Origin: Macrothele yani
Lineage: Eukaryota > Arthropoda > Arachnida > Araneae > Macrothelidae
NCBI GenBank assembly: GCA_039090855.1
Contig: CM077024.1
Location: 61,217,594-61,281,593, forward strand
Reading direction: 5' to 3'
DNA length: 64,000 nt
Position numbers and translations under genes: made by a program. Below are positions 1 to 9,410 of this stretch, piece by piece (position 1 is the stretch's first letter; each line of letters starts with the position of its first letter). The notes under the pieces were generated by a model. It saw only the letters and a program-made list of their open reading frames with translations, was not told the DNA's origin and ran no database searches.

Positions 1-1285
1 TATAATTAAAACAGATTATGCCTTTGAAAATGGGAAACGAGTGCTAGAAAGGATTACGGAAGCGACAGATAAAACTCACTAATGGATGATCATACATTTT
101 TCAGCATTACTAGATTTTACGTTTGTCACGAGCCATCCTCAACCTACCTAATGCTGTTAAGAGAAAAAGGATTTGATGTACTCAAGTCACGCAGCACTCG
201 CAATTTAATAACATGAATTTTACGCACTGTTGCCATACATACCCAGCGCCGTTCTAAAATGGGATTTGTGATAATGAATGATGACTGACTCCTGTTTTGA
301 AGAGCTGAAATACGTGGAAGTTTATAGGCAAAAGCTTTGCTTCCTTTCACTCCCTCGAAGCGGAGGAAAATCAATCCTCTACGCGGAAAATGTATATTTA
401 CCTCATCGAATGATTTATTAGGTAATTCTATTACTATGCTAATCACTTTTTTTCTGTCTGTAAGAAGAATTAACTAAATTTTCTGTCGAGTAATGAAAAA
501 CAGCAAACGTTGCGCTGAATTATTTAGGAAAAAAATACTCTCGGTAAGCAGTAACAACTGCAGGCGCTCCAACACAGACAGAATGCTGACTGACTATGTT
601 CATGAAAATAGGCATGTGAAAAAGACGAAAAAAAAAAAAAAAACACAACGAAGTTGTTTCCATGGCGAAGAGAATACGCGACTTTCAACGTAATCTGTTT
701 AAGACCACCGGATGTTAAAAGAGAAGCAAAGGAAGAGGCTAAAATTGTTATCGTGAAGCCTAAATAGAAGCAGAAAGAAAAGTTCATTGGTTCAAATTCC
801 ATTTTGAGTGAAAAACGATGTAGCTGACGATGTTCATAGAATGACAAAAATGTGCTAGAACTTTATTATGCCTCAAGATCTTTTTCTTTCCATTCTGCTA
901 CAGATGTAACAGAATAGAAAGGGCAAGAATTCTACACAATCGAAAAGGCATGTACGCGAATATAAAACTCAAGTAAAATAACAACGAAAGTAAAACAAAT
1001 AGGGAACTGGTAAGTAAATAAATAAGTAAATAAAATAAAAACTGCTTTTATTTTTCTGAGTCAAGGGATGAAAACAGAAAGGATACGTCACACGATGGCT
1101 CTGTGTTCAGAGCCATTGATAAGACATGGCTGCTGTATTTGTTCTAAGACATATTCTGGATCGTTGATATGCCTAGTCTTATACTTAGGAGTAGACTAAA
1201 TCTTAGATTTAGCTAGTGAGTTGAAGGTAAAGGAAACATATCGAGGGAAATGATCATGCCAATTGATCGAATCTGAAATTTTGTG
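1..1285. other. AT-rich sequence without recognisable gene
   Basis: Only short, compositionally poor open frames occur here, none with a domain I recognise. A poly-A run lies near 631-645. I see no promoter, RNA gene or repeat that I can name. Confidence 0.6.
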
Positions 1286-1356
1286 TGTTAGTGGTATTTT
1301 AATGAACACCAATGACCCATTACATTATGACCACGTTCCTAATAAGCTGTAGGACC

Positions 1357-1760
1357 TCATTTAGCCAGCAAAACAGCGGCCACTCTAAGAGGCATTGATT
1401 CCATGTGGTTCCGATATGCATCCTGGGGTATCTGGTACCATAATATCAACACCAGGTCCTCCAGTTCTCGTACATTCCGGGGTGGTGGTGATTTAGCGAG
1501 AACCCGCTTTTCCAGGTCAAACCACAAATGTTCTACAAGGTTCATATCCGGTGAATTTGTAGGCCAGGGCATTAACAGAACGTCACCAGCATATTCCCCG
1601 AACCATTCTTTGACGGTTCTGGCAGTATGGCATTGCGCATTACCTTGTTGGAAATGGCCATCACCAGCAGGGAACACAGTTGCCATGAATGGGTGAACTT
1701 GGTCCGCAACGATGTTCATATACCTGACAGCTGTCAGGGGTTGTGCTATTGGGATAATGG
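1357..1760 (-). pseudogene. Tc1-like transposase, C-terminal part
   Basis: An open minus-strand frame encodes the second half of a DD34E Tc1-type transposase. Near its middle is QQGNAQCHTA, where the family has QQDNAxxHxA, so the second catalytic Asp is changed to Gly. It is followed by WPTNSPDMNLVEHLW, which keeps the third catalytic Glu (VEHLW). The frame ends with the usual C-terminal Met-Pro-rich tail. Upstream coding is interrupted by the hAT element and resumes at 4660. The encoded enzyme would cut and paste DNA at TA sites; this copy cannot. Confidence 0.85.
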
Positions 1761-1885
1761 GCCTAAAGCAGTGGTTCACAACCTTTTTTTGGCCATGCCT
1801 CACCTAAGCATCTCAAAAATCGTGATGCCTCCCTTGTGACATATAGTTCTTATTATTCAAAAAATGAACTACTATTCACATGTTC

Positions 1886-2113
1886 TTTGGAAGCTTGTTA
1901 ATGGCCTAAAAGGCCATTAACAAGCTTCCAAATAACATGGTATCCGTGAAAGAGAAAAATAAAAGAACGAAATTACATTTGATAATGGCCTAAAAGGCCA
2001 TTATCAAATGTATTTTATTTGGAAGCTTGTTAATGGCCTTTTAGGCCATTAACAAGCTTCCAAATAACATGGTGTCCGTGAAAGAGAAAAATAAAAGAAC
2101 GAAATTACATTTG
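1886..2113. repeat. Three adjacent perfect palindromes in the hAT element
   Basis: Three perfect fold-back sequences sit side by side: arms 1886-1907/1911-1932 (22 bp), 1974-1991/1995-2012 (18 bp) and 2015-2039/2043-2067 (25 bp). Each has a 3-nt centre within GGCCTAAAAGGCC or its complement. The first and third share the same arm sequence. The ~50 bp after each (1931-1980 and 2064-2113) is directly repeated with one difference. The series lies between the transposase stop and the left end of the hAT element. Confidence 0.9.
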
Positions 2114-2548
2114 AAGTACTGAGGAAGAAATCACTAAGAAATTTTTAAAAATAATAATAATAATATGAAGTGATATGAAAAAACTGCAAATAAAGTTTCT
2201 AAACTTATAATAGAAAACTGAAATGCATAAATATAAAATAATTTTAATGGAAGCTTTTTCTGTAATACTTTGATCATTTTAATTGAAAATACAATTTGAG
2301 CTTACCTCAAGATCAGTAGACTAAAGTTAGTGAGATCCTTCTGCTGCATGCCTGCTGCAGAGAGATTTTAAATTAGGCACCAATTAAGTCAGCTTCAATC
2401 TCGCGTCTCCTCGTTTAGTGATATCCAGTCGATTTCTTTTCTTCAGTAGTAAATCATTTACAGCACTAAATCCACATTCAGCTAAATATGAAGATGGAAA
2501 CGGTAACAACAGTTTCCTTGCAAAGTTGGTTGAATTTGGGTATTAAGT

Positions 2549-4112
2549 TTATGTCTCATCACAAAGCCATGCCATCGCTCCTTTTATATTGAATAAAGTT
2601 TTAACTGACTCATCATTTTGCATTTCCGAGAGTTCTTCTTGGTACTGCATTGAAACATCAGATAGATCCACTATCACTGGCTGCATCACCCATGTTGGAA
2701 AATCAATTTGTTTTAAATCAGAAAATCTTTCTTTCAAATCAGAGGCCAATATTTTCAGATGATCCACAATGACAAGCACAGCAGCATCAGTCACCTCACA
2801 TTTCTTTAACCAATGAAACAGGTCAAAATTTTTGTCAGAAATATGTTTTTGACATAACTCTGTAAATGTAATGAAGCCAAATATTTTTGCCTTTGCATCA
2901 ACAAGAGTTGTATTTGTTCCTTGAAGTTGTTTATTCAACAAGTTCAGTTTTTCAAAGATATCTGCTAAATAACTCAGAAATGCTTTACCATCAACGGTTA
3001 GTAGGTGCTTCATTCCCGGCTTGTCACTTAAAAAGTCACTAAGAATATCAAATAGTTCCATGAATCTTTTCAAGCAATTTCCCTTTGAGAGCCACCTTAC
3101 CTCAGTGTGAAGTAAAAGTCTCACATGGTCAGCATGTTTATCTTCACAAAATTGCTTGAAGAGACGCTCACATTTGGCATTAGCTTTGATAGCATTGATA
3201 CATTTTATAACTGATTTTAGTACCTCATTAAGAACAGGAGAAATATTTTTGGACACTAAGTTCTCTCTATGAATAACACAGTGCACAAGAAGCATATCTG
3301 GATTCTCATCTTTCATCAATTTTAAGCAGCCGTTTTTCTTGCCCATCATAACAGGAGCACCATGTGCAGCACAAGATGTTATGTTTTCCGATTGGTATAT
3401 TATTGACAGCTAAGTAATTTTTTAGCTTATTATATATATCAGTGGCGGCAGTGGTGCTCTCTAATGATTTGCAGAATAACATTTCTTCAGCAAATTCACC
3501 TTTATCAACATATCTTACATAAGTTAGCAATACGGCCTTACTGCCTCTCAGAGTTGATTCATTCATTTGTACAGACCATTTTCTTGATTTCAGCTTTTCA
3601 ACAAGTTGTGTTTCAATATCTTCACTCATTTCTTCTATTCTTCTGCTAACAATATTGTTACTGAGTGGCATGGCTTTCACATCTTTGTCATCTTTTTCCA
3701 GAACCGTTTTAAGAGATGCTGATATTGATCGTTTAATTAAATCCTCCCCTATAGTATGATTTTTTCCAGATTTAGCAATGAGTAGAGTAAAGAAATTTCG
3801 TAACTAGCCTCAAGAGTACGACTGACAGTAACAGTTTGTGCAGTGAACAGAGACTTTACTGTTGATCTTTTTTCAAACTTCTCTTTTAAAGTATTGAAGT
3901 AATTTAAATCTGAATTTACATACGCACTACGTTTCGCCTTCAAATGCGCCTTAAGACAACCTCGTTGATTCATTGGTCAATCATTGTTGGCAAAAGAAGC
4001 AGAAAGGTGACCATTCATCGTGGATAGCGGGTATGAAACCAAATTTTAAATATTCCTCTGAATACTGACAAACTTTTTTCTTGCTTGCACTACTCATTTT
4101 GTGCATAGGGTT
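2549..4112 (-). pseudogene. hAT transposase (ZBED5/SCAND3-like), broken
   Basis: Three minus-strand frames join with frameshifts into one transposase. The start near 4112 opens with a BED-type zinc-finger region (Cys-x2-Cys around CFFC, then an N-E-S and a K-A-H-L-K segment at ~3920-3960). The middle, 3306-3680, matches the hAT core (MNESTLRGSKAVLLTYVRY). The last, 2549-3349, holds HCVIHRENL and TEVRWLSKG, both hallmarks of the ZBED5/FAM200/GTF2IRD2-type hAT family. The C-terminal dimerisation domain is not visible. It would be a nuclear DNA transposase; here it is a fossil. Confidence 0.85.
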
Positions 4113-4517
4113 TGTGACTGAAGTAAATAAATGTGAAAAAAACTTATGAAATGAAAAGAACTTTGATGGTTGTGACAATGTGAAAGCAGAGGGAGCGGGA
4201 TAGTTACTTTTTATGTTTCGGAAAGAGCAGATAATACAAGTGTTTTTGGTTTCGAATCGAACGGAAGTACTTGGAATCAGCATTCTGTTATTTTGTTGCG
4301 TGGAGGCGAAGAGAATCGGATTGCGTTGGCGTGGGATTCATGGGAATATCGCTGGGGTTCAAAGGTCAGTGGAAGCCTCGCGAGTGGACTTTGAAATGGA
4401 GTTTAAAGGAGGGTTTTTCTCTTAGTGGAGCGGAAGTGAGCATGCGCTGGGAGATTGCAAGCGGGGGAAAGTTTAGAGGTTTCGGTGGATTCTTCTTGCT
4501 CCGGTTTTCAGAAAACC

Positions 4518-4584
4518 AAAATCACAGGTTTGCCTGTGATTTTTTTTTACTTTCTTCTGGCGATCTTTGAAGAAAGTAAAAAAA
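4518..4584. repeat. Two adjacent hairpins at the right side of the hAT element
   Basis: The first hairpin pairs AAATCACAGG with CCTGTGATTT. It is followed at once by a second with arms of about 15 nt (4543-4557 and 4570-4584; T-run plus ACTTTCTTC against GAAGAAAGT plus A-run). They could be part of the element's subterminal structure or secondary fold-back mutations. Confidence 0.75.
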
Positions 4585-4659
4585 ATATTTAGTGTGCTCA
4601 TTCTCGAATTGCCCCATTAAAAATCAATTTGCCCCACGTTAGGAACCACTGGCCTAAAA

Positions 4660-5275
4660 TGTCCCAAGAAAACATCGCCCACGGCATACCACCTACCACA
4701 GTCGCCGCAACTCTGTTCCGGCACAACCGTGCATCAATGTGCCAAAGTCTCGCATGGTAATCGGCTCATCCGCGATCGGGCGTCTACGTGATGCAACAGG
4801 AATCTGGATTCATCAAATGAGTCCACTTTCTTCCAATCATCCACGGTCCAATCTCGATTATCTTGAGCCCATTTCTTGCGCTGTTGGCGATGACGAGCAG
4901 TGAGCATGCTGACCCGGCTAGGTCTTTGGCTACGCAGGCCCATGCGCAGAAGGCTGCGACGAACTGTGTGCTCTGACACATTACCCTGATCACCACTGTT
5001 GTAGCTGTGGATGATTTGTCGCCCTGTACCCCTGCGGTCGCTGTGAACAATGTGCGACTGTCTCCGCTCTCCTCTGGCATCAATGATCTGCGGATTTCAA
5101 ACGGCTGGACGACGATTCATCTTTGGCCATCGGTGCACCACTTCTGATACGTACTCGCTACAACGGCAGGTGAACAACCCACAAGCTACGACTTTTCCGA
5201 AGTCGTAGTTACGTGGCACCATGCCATCACAATTTGTCCTTTATGAAACTCCGATAAATCGGCAGCTTTTCCCAT
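4660..5275 (-). pseudogene. Tc1-like transposase, N-terminal part
   Basis: Reading on the minus strand from an ATG at 5275, the product begins MGKAADLSEFHKGQIV, a typical Tc1-type helix-turn-helix start. Further on are TVRRSLLRMGLRSQRPSR, AQDNRDWTVDDWKKV and FDESRFLLHHVD, the last containing the first catalytic Asp. At least two frame changes and a stop interrupt it. It continues into the C-terminal part at 1357-1760, beyond the hAT insertion. Confidence 0.83.
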
Positions 5276-5579
5276 CCTGACTCCGAACACTCTATTAACC
5301 AAAATCCGGTCGTCGTGTTGTATATATACTGCTCTGTGAATTTGACCTGCGCCACCGTTTGGTCTCCAGGAGCGCTCATTTCTCTAGGTTGGGGGTGGTC
5401 GTAACGGAATGGCTCACCGGTGTATTTTAATGTGTGAAACTGTTGTTTTTGTCAAAGTCAAATGTTTTCTAAACAACAGGTGATGAATCCAATGCAAAAA
5501 ACGTAATATTTCATTCTGACTTACGGTATTACAGACGTCGTGGAGAAGACGTTTGCATACACAGAAGAGCCGAGACATT

Positions 5580-5945
5580 ATGACCACCTGTGCTCCAGAT
5601 GCAACTAGAAAAAAAATGCTCTTACTCGGCGAGACATGTACGCTACAAGATTTCTAAAGGTGTTTTGTGGTACCTGGTACGAACACGTTACGAACATATC
5701 CTTTAAATCTTGTAGGTTACGAGGTTGAGCCGTGGCACATCAGATTTGCTGTTCCAATAGGAACCACAGATGCTCGATTGGATTGATGTTTAGAAAAGTT
5801 GGATACCAGAGCAATGCCTGAAAGTCTACCACATGTTCCGCGAACCATTCTCAAATAATTCGGACAGTCTGGCATGGTGCATTATCTTTCTGAAAGACGG
5901 CACTACTAGAGGGAAATACCATTGCTATGAAAGGACGTATACAGA
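5580..5945 (-). pseudogene. Tc1-like transposase fragment
   Basis: The minus strand reads as a degraded Tc1 C-terminal half: an NAPCHTVRI-like word followed by a segment corresponding to the Ser-Pro-Asp...Glu-His region. It belongs to a different Tc1 subfamily from the copy at 1294-5440, although both share the word ATTATGACCAC at one end. It is too decayed for boundaries. Confidence 0.55.
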
Positions 5946-5983
5946 CCTAAAAACTAAAATCGAGGAAGCCCCCTTGACTTTGG

Positions 5984-6020
5984 AACCGTTGGCTGCATGT
6001 AAACAATGCAGTCAACGGTT
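5984..6020. repeat. Fold-back repeat, 15-bp arms
   Basis: AACCGTTGGCTGCAT (5984-5998) pairs with ATGCAGTCAACGGTT (6006-6020) with one mismatch and a 7-nt loop. Next to it the word AAAGGGAATTATC is repeated within 30 bp. Confidence 0.8.
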
Positions 6021-6164
6021 CTTAAAGGGAATTATCTTAAAGGGAATTTGGAACGCACTTAAAGGGAATTATCACGTGTTGCGAAGAAACATGCTAATTA
6101 GCTTCCTATCTCCGAATTTTCCCACATTTGTGGTGTATTATTTTATGCGCGTTCTTCAGGATGT

Positions 6165-6305
6165 CCGAAAACTACAAAGCATACATGTATCCATCCATCT
6201 TTTAGTTGTCTGTAGTATGTCTTTTTTGGTTATGATCTATGTCTCTGCTCCATATGTAAGAACTGGAAGGATGCATTGATCAAACACTTTTCTTTTTTTT
6301 TTTTA
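6165..6305 (-). mobile_element. RTE-type LINE fragment
   Basis: This stretch matches the minus-strand RTE sequence at about 57310-57425, for example GGAAGGATGCATTGATCAAA in both. It corresponds to the C-terminal part of the RTE reverse transcriptase. It is a short relic. Confidence 0.75.
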
Positions 6306-6342
6306 ATACACAATGACGTAATTTTGCACTGAAAGTAACACC

Positions 6343-7400
6343 ATGTCAAACTGGTTCTTACAGGTGATGTTGGAAATGGGCCCCACCGACGTCCAGACAT
6401 GTCTGCCCACGCTTCTGCATGTTGGTGAAGACCTTTCTCAGGGTACGTGGTGTGATTTGTGGGATGTGTGTCGCTATTGTGGCGTGTATCTCTTGAACTG
6501 TATACGAATTACCTGCGTACATTTTCCCGTTCAGTGCTCCTCGCAGAAAAATGTCAGGTGGTGTAAGACCCGGTGACCTGGCAGACCATAGTCCCCGGGA
6601 GAGGATGCGATATCCGTAGAATTCCTCCAGAAGCTATACTGATGCGCCAGCGGTGTGAGCAGTTGTACTGTCTTGTCTGAACAATCCATCGTTGAATTCC
6701 CGTTCCGTGAGTTCGAATATGAATGGTTGAATGATTTGGGAGCGGTACCGTTCTGAGTTAATGATTTCACTGAAGAAAATGACCCCAGTAATGCGCGCAC
6801 GAGTCATGGCACACCAAACACTTACCTTCAGGTTGTGAAGGGGCACTTCCATAACTTCGTGGGAATTTTCAGTATCTCACAGACGAGGGTTTTGGCTATT
6901 GATGTACCCGAACAAGTGGAACCAGGCCTCATCTGTAAAGGAAGTCACGTTCAGAATGTACTCACCTTCTTCAGACAGGAATTCTTGGGACCACCTGCAG
7001 TACAGAACACGGGCCTCGTGTCAGACACTTTGTCCGAGTGGAAACCGAACTTCCTTTTCAGATGGGTTGTACTTTTCGGTACATTAGCTTGTTGTGACAG
7101 CCTACTCAGGGACTTGTGTGGACTCCTCTGTATCCTTTCCTGGATATCCTCTACGGTCTCATCTGCCCTGGACGGCCCACCGGGGCGAAGGGGCATCCAG
7201 ACTACTGCCAGTTTCCTGAAACTTTGCTATGAGCTGGCGTACTGCATTACGGTGGGAGACATCTGCAGCATGATATTTCCTAGCGAACTATTTATGAACT
7301 TCGTCCGTGAATTTGTCTTCATGGCAAAAGACATGCTCCACCAAAAATCACTCTCTGTTCAACTGTCAACACCATTGTCCTTATGTCGAGACGAGTGATC
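6343..7400 (-). pseudogene. Tc1/mariner-superfamily transposase (Tc3-annotated arthropod type), broken
   Basis: Minus-strand frames give, from N to C terminus, a helix-turn-helix segment (QRSPHKSLSRLSQQANVPKS), the first catalytic motif TDEAWFHLFGYINSQNPR, LHNLKVSVWCAMTRARI, the second catalytic motif FRQDSTTAHTA, and a third motif written SPGLTPPDIFLRG. In the third motif the family has SPDLTPPDFF, so its catalytic Asp is now Gly. Several stops and frameshifts separate these pieces. Terminal repeats were not found. Confidence 0.85.
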
Positions 7401-8080
7401 AATCCACACGTCTTGCACCGTCGACCAAGCGTTCGGGAATGACCTTCGCTCGGAATGACAGCTGCACGCGCATCGGTGTGGGGAGACTTGAAGGTTTCCA
7501 GACGCGGAGCACTTCCATGTGGCGGATCACTTCTCCTGTAATTCCATTCAAAATTTTTTTATTGTTGCATTACTGCAATTCGTACATTCACTGCACAGTC
7601 ATTATTCGGACACCTTGTATTTAGCACATGGAAAAAATCCTGAATTCGAAATTTCTTACGAATCGGCCAATGAATGCGTGTATACTTTAGTGAGCTACGG
7701 CAAAAGGTGCAGCTAATGTTAAACTGCGAAAGTTCTTTTCGATTTGTCTCATTTAATCGAGAACAGATACGAATGACTCGGTGTTGCATGAATAAAACAC
7801 AACGAGCCGCTATACAAGCACACGCACAACTGGTGTATTAAGGTAATTGTGAATTATGGAATATGATCATGAAAAAATGAATGATTACCATATCTGATTG
7901 ATAGTCAACGGGATGCGAAATATCGTTAAACCACTAAATCCAAAATTACAGTATGATAGCATGAAACCTTTCTAAGATATAAATAAAGCACAAACATGCA
8001 CGGATTAGGCGGCCGTGCATAACAAATCGTATTATCCTGTACATACCGTAATTTTTTTACCTCGCAATGCTTAGAAACAC
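7400..8080. other. No recognisable feature
   Basis: AT-rich sequence, probably including the 5' part of the element just upstream. The short frames here have no recognisable domains. Confidence 0.5.
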
Positions 8081-8443
8081 ATTGAGAAGAAAGAATATCA
8101 ATGTGACTTGTTCGATGCTGAGGAGCAGGAAAGTTGGTTTCAAGAAGCAATAACACGCACACACGAGGCGGAGACGATGGAATTCGAAATACATGGTTGT
8201 ATTATTATACCCCTAAACACAAAATTCCAGTAGTTTATATGAATAATATAAGTTAGTAATTTTGCACACAAAAAATTATTTTCGAAATACGCAAAACACT
8301 ATTATCAGAAATACTTATACTTCGGTGCAGTTACATATTTCATTTTTTCTATTAGTTACCTAGCTGATTCTTGTATATTTTTTAATTCGACAACGCAAAT
8401 AAACAGTAAGTTCTACAAAACGAAATCTTCCTGTAAATTTGTT
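8080..8443 (+). repeat. Diverged direct repeat, copy A
   Basis: This unit is repeated at 8938-9320. Shared landmarks in the same order include GGTTTCAAGAAGCAATAACAC, a TATTATTATACCCCTAAA word, ATGAATAATATAAGTTA and CGCAAATAAACAGTAAGTTC. The copies differ by scattered substitutions and small gaps. No coding content is seen. Confidence 0.85.
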
Positions 8444-8484
8444 TACACTCATTGTCATAAAAATCATATATATATATATTTCTT

Positions 8485-8938
8485 ACACTCATTGTCATAA
8501 AAATCCGAGCACCAAGAAGGAGGCGTTGGATTTAAATAAGGTTTTAATAATGAGATGGTACATACCAGTGATTAAAATATCACAGCAGGAGGACGATATC
8601 CCACGGACATACGGTACACATTCCGTCAGCGTTAGTACCGCGTCGCACTGCCTCGTGTACGCACATCTACGGCGGCTCCTTGGCATGTCTATTGCACATG
8701 CAGGGATCTCACCTGACTCTTCTTACCGTGCACTCCAGCACGCATGTGGTGTTGTACCCTGCGCGACGCCTTATAAGTCTCAAGGATTGCGATTGCAGCG
8801 CCGGTCAGGGACTCGCGGTCATGCGGAATCGCATGAAACGTTAATCATTTGCATGTCTGCCCTCCTCATATCTATTCGCAGAGCTTCGCGTTAATCGCAC
8901 GATTTTTCCTTGGTGCGCGGATTTTTATGACAATGAGT
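8485..8938. mobile_element. MITE-like element with ~32-bp terminal inverted repeats
   Basis: The left end ACACTCATTGTCATAAAAAT continuing to CCAAG (to ~8518) is repeated inverted at the right (about 8905-8938) with one or two mismatches, bounding a ~450-bp non-coding body. A second copy of only the left terminus (CACTCATTGTCATAAAAATC) occurs at 8445-8466. The open frame across it is probably fortuitous. Confidence 0.8.
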
Positions 8939-9320
8939 GGAAGAAATAATTTCGATGTAACTTGTTCGATCCTGAAGAGCTTGATCGTTGGTTTCAAGAA
9001 GCAATAACACACACACGCGGCGGAGACCATCAGATGATAAATACAAAGTTGTATTATTATACCCCTAAATACAAAATTGCAATATTTTTTATGAATAATA
9101 TAAGTTAATAATTTTGCACAAAAGTAAATTGACTTTCGAAATACGCAAAACATTATTATTAGAAATGCTTATACTTTAGTGCAGTTACATATTTCATTTT
9201 TTCTATTAGTTATTTGGCTGATTCCTGCATACTTTTAAATTCGATCACGCAAATAAACAGTAAGTTCTACAAAAAGAAATCTTCGTGTAAATTTGTTTCC
9301 TGTATATTTCTTACATTAAT
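8939..9320 (+). repeat. Diverged direct repeat, copy B
   Basis: Second copy of the 8080-8443 unit. Copies A and B flank the MITE, so the MITE lies at or near the junction of an older tandem duplication. Confidence 0.85.
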
Positions 9321-9410
9321 ACAACTTCGTGAAATTATGAAACTGTGGTCATGTAAATGAAAACTGCAAACTGCTGCTTGCGCGAGTGAATCCGTGTGCC
9401 CAGTTTTTAA

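Larger units (their letters stand above)
1769..4651 (-). mobile_element. hAT element, Buster-like, complete with 8-bp target duplication
   Basis: The element starts CAGTGGTTCACAAC and ends in the reverse complement of CAGTGGTTCCTAAC, so the terminal inverted repeats match at 12 of 14 positions. The flanks are GCCTAAAG (1761-1768) and GCCTAAAA (4652-4659), an 8-bp target-site duplication with one mismatch. It fits the nnnTAnnn target pattern described for the Buster branch of hAT transposons. It carries a decayed BED-finger/hAT transposase on the minus strand and is inserted inside an older Tc1-like transposase gene. Confidence 0.88.
1294..5440 (-). mobile_element. Tc1-like DNA transposon relic, split by a hAT insertion
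   Basis: The two ends form inverted repeats: the stretch at 1294-1334 matches the reverse complement of 5394-5440 (shared words ACACC, TGA, CCATT and GACCAC in the same order). Between them, on the minus strand, lie an N-terminal and a C-terminal transposase piece, separated by a 2,883-bp hAT element at 1769-4651. The exact outer ends and TA duplication were not fixed. It is a dead element: frameshifts and stops are frequent and a catalytic Asp is lost. Confidence 0.75.

Noticed and set aside
144..446. 100-codon reverse frame near the window start
   Set aside because: No recognisable domain and composition like the surrounding non-coding DNA.
8439..8894. 151-codon open frame across the MITE
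   Set aside because: It starts outside the element, runs through the terminal inverted repeat and shows no recognisable domain.
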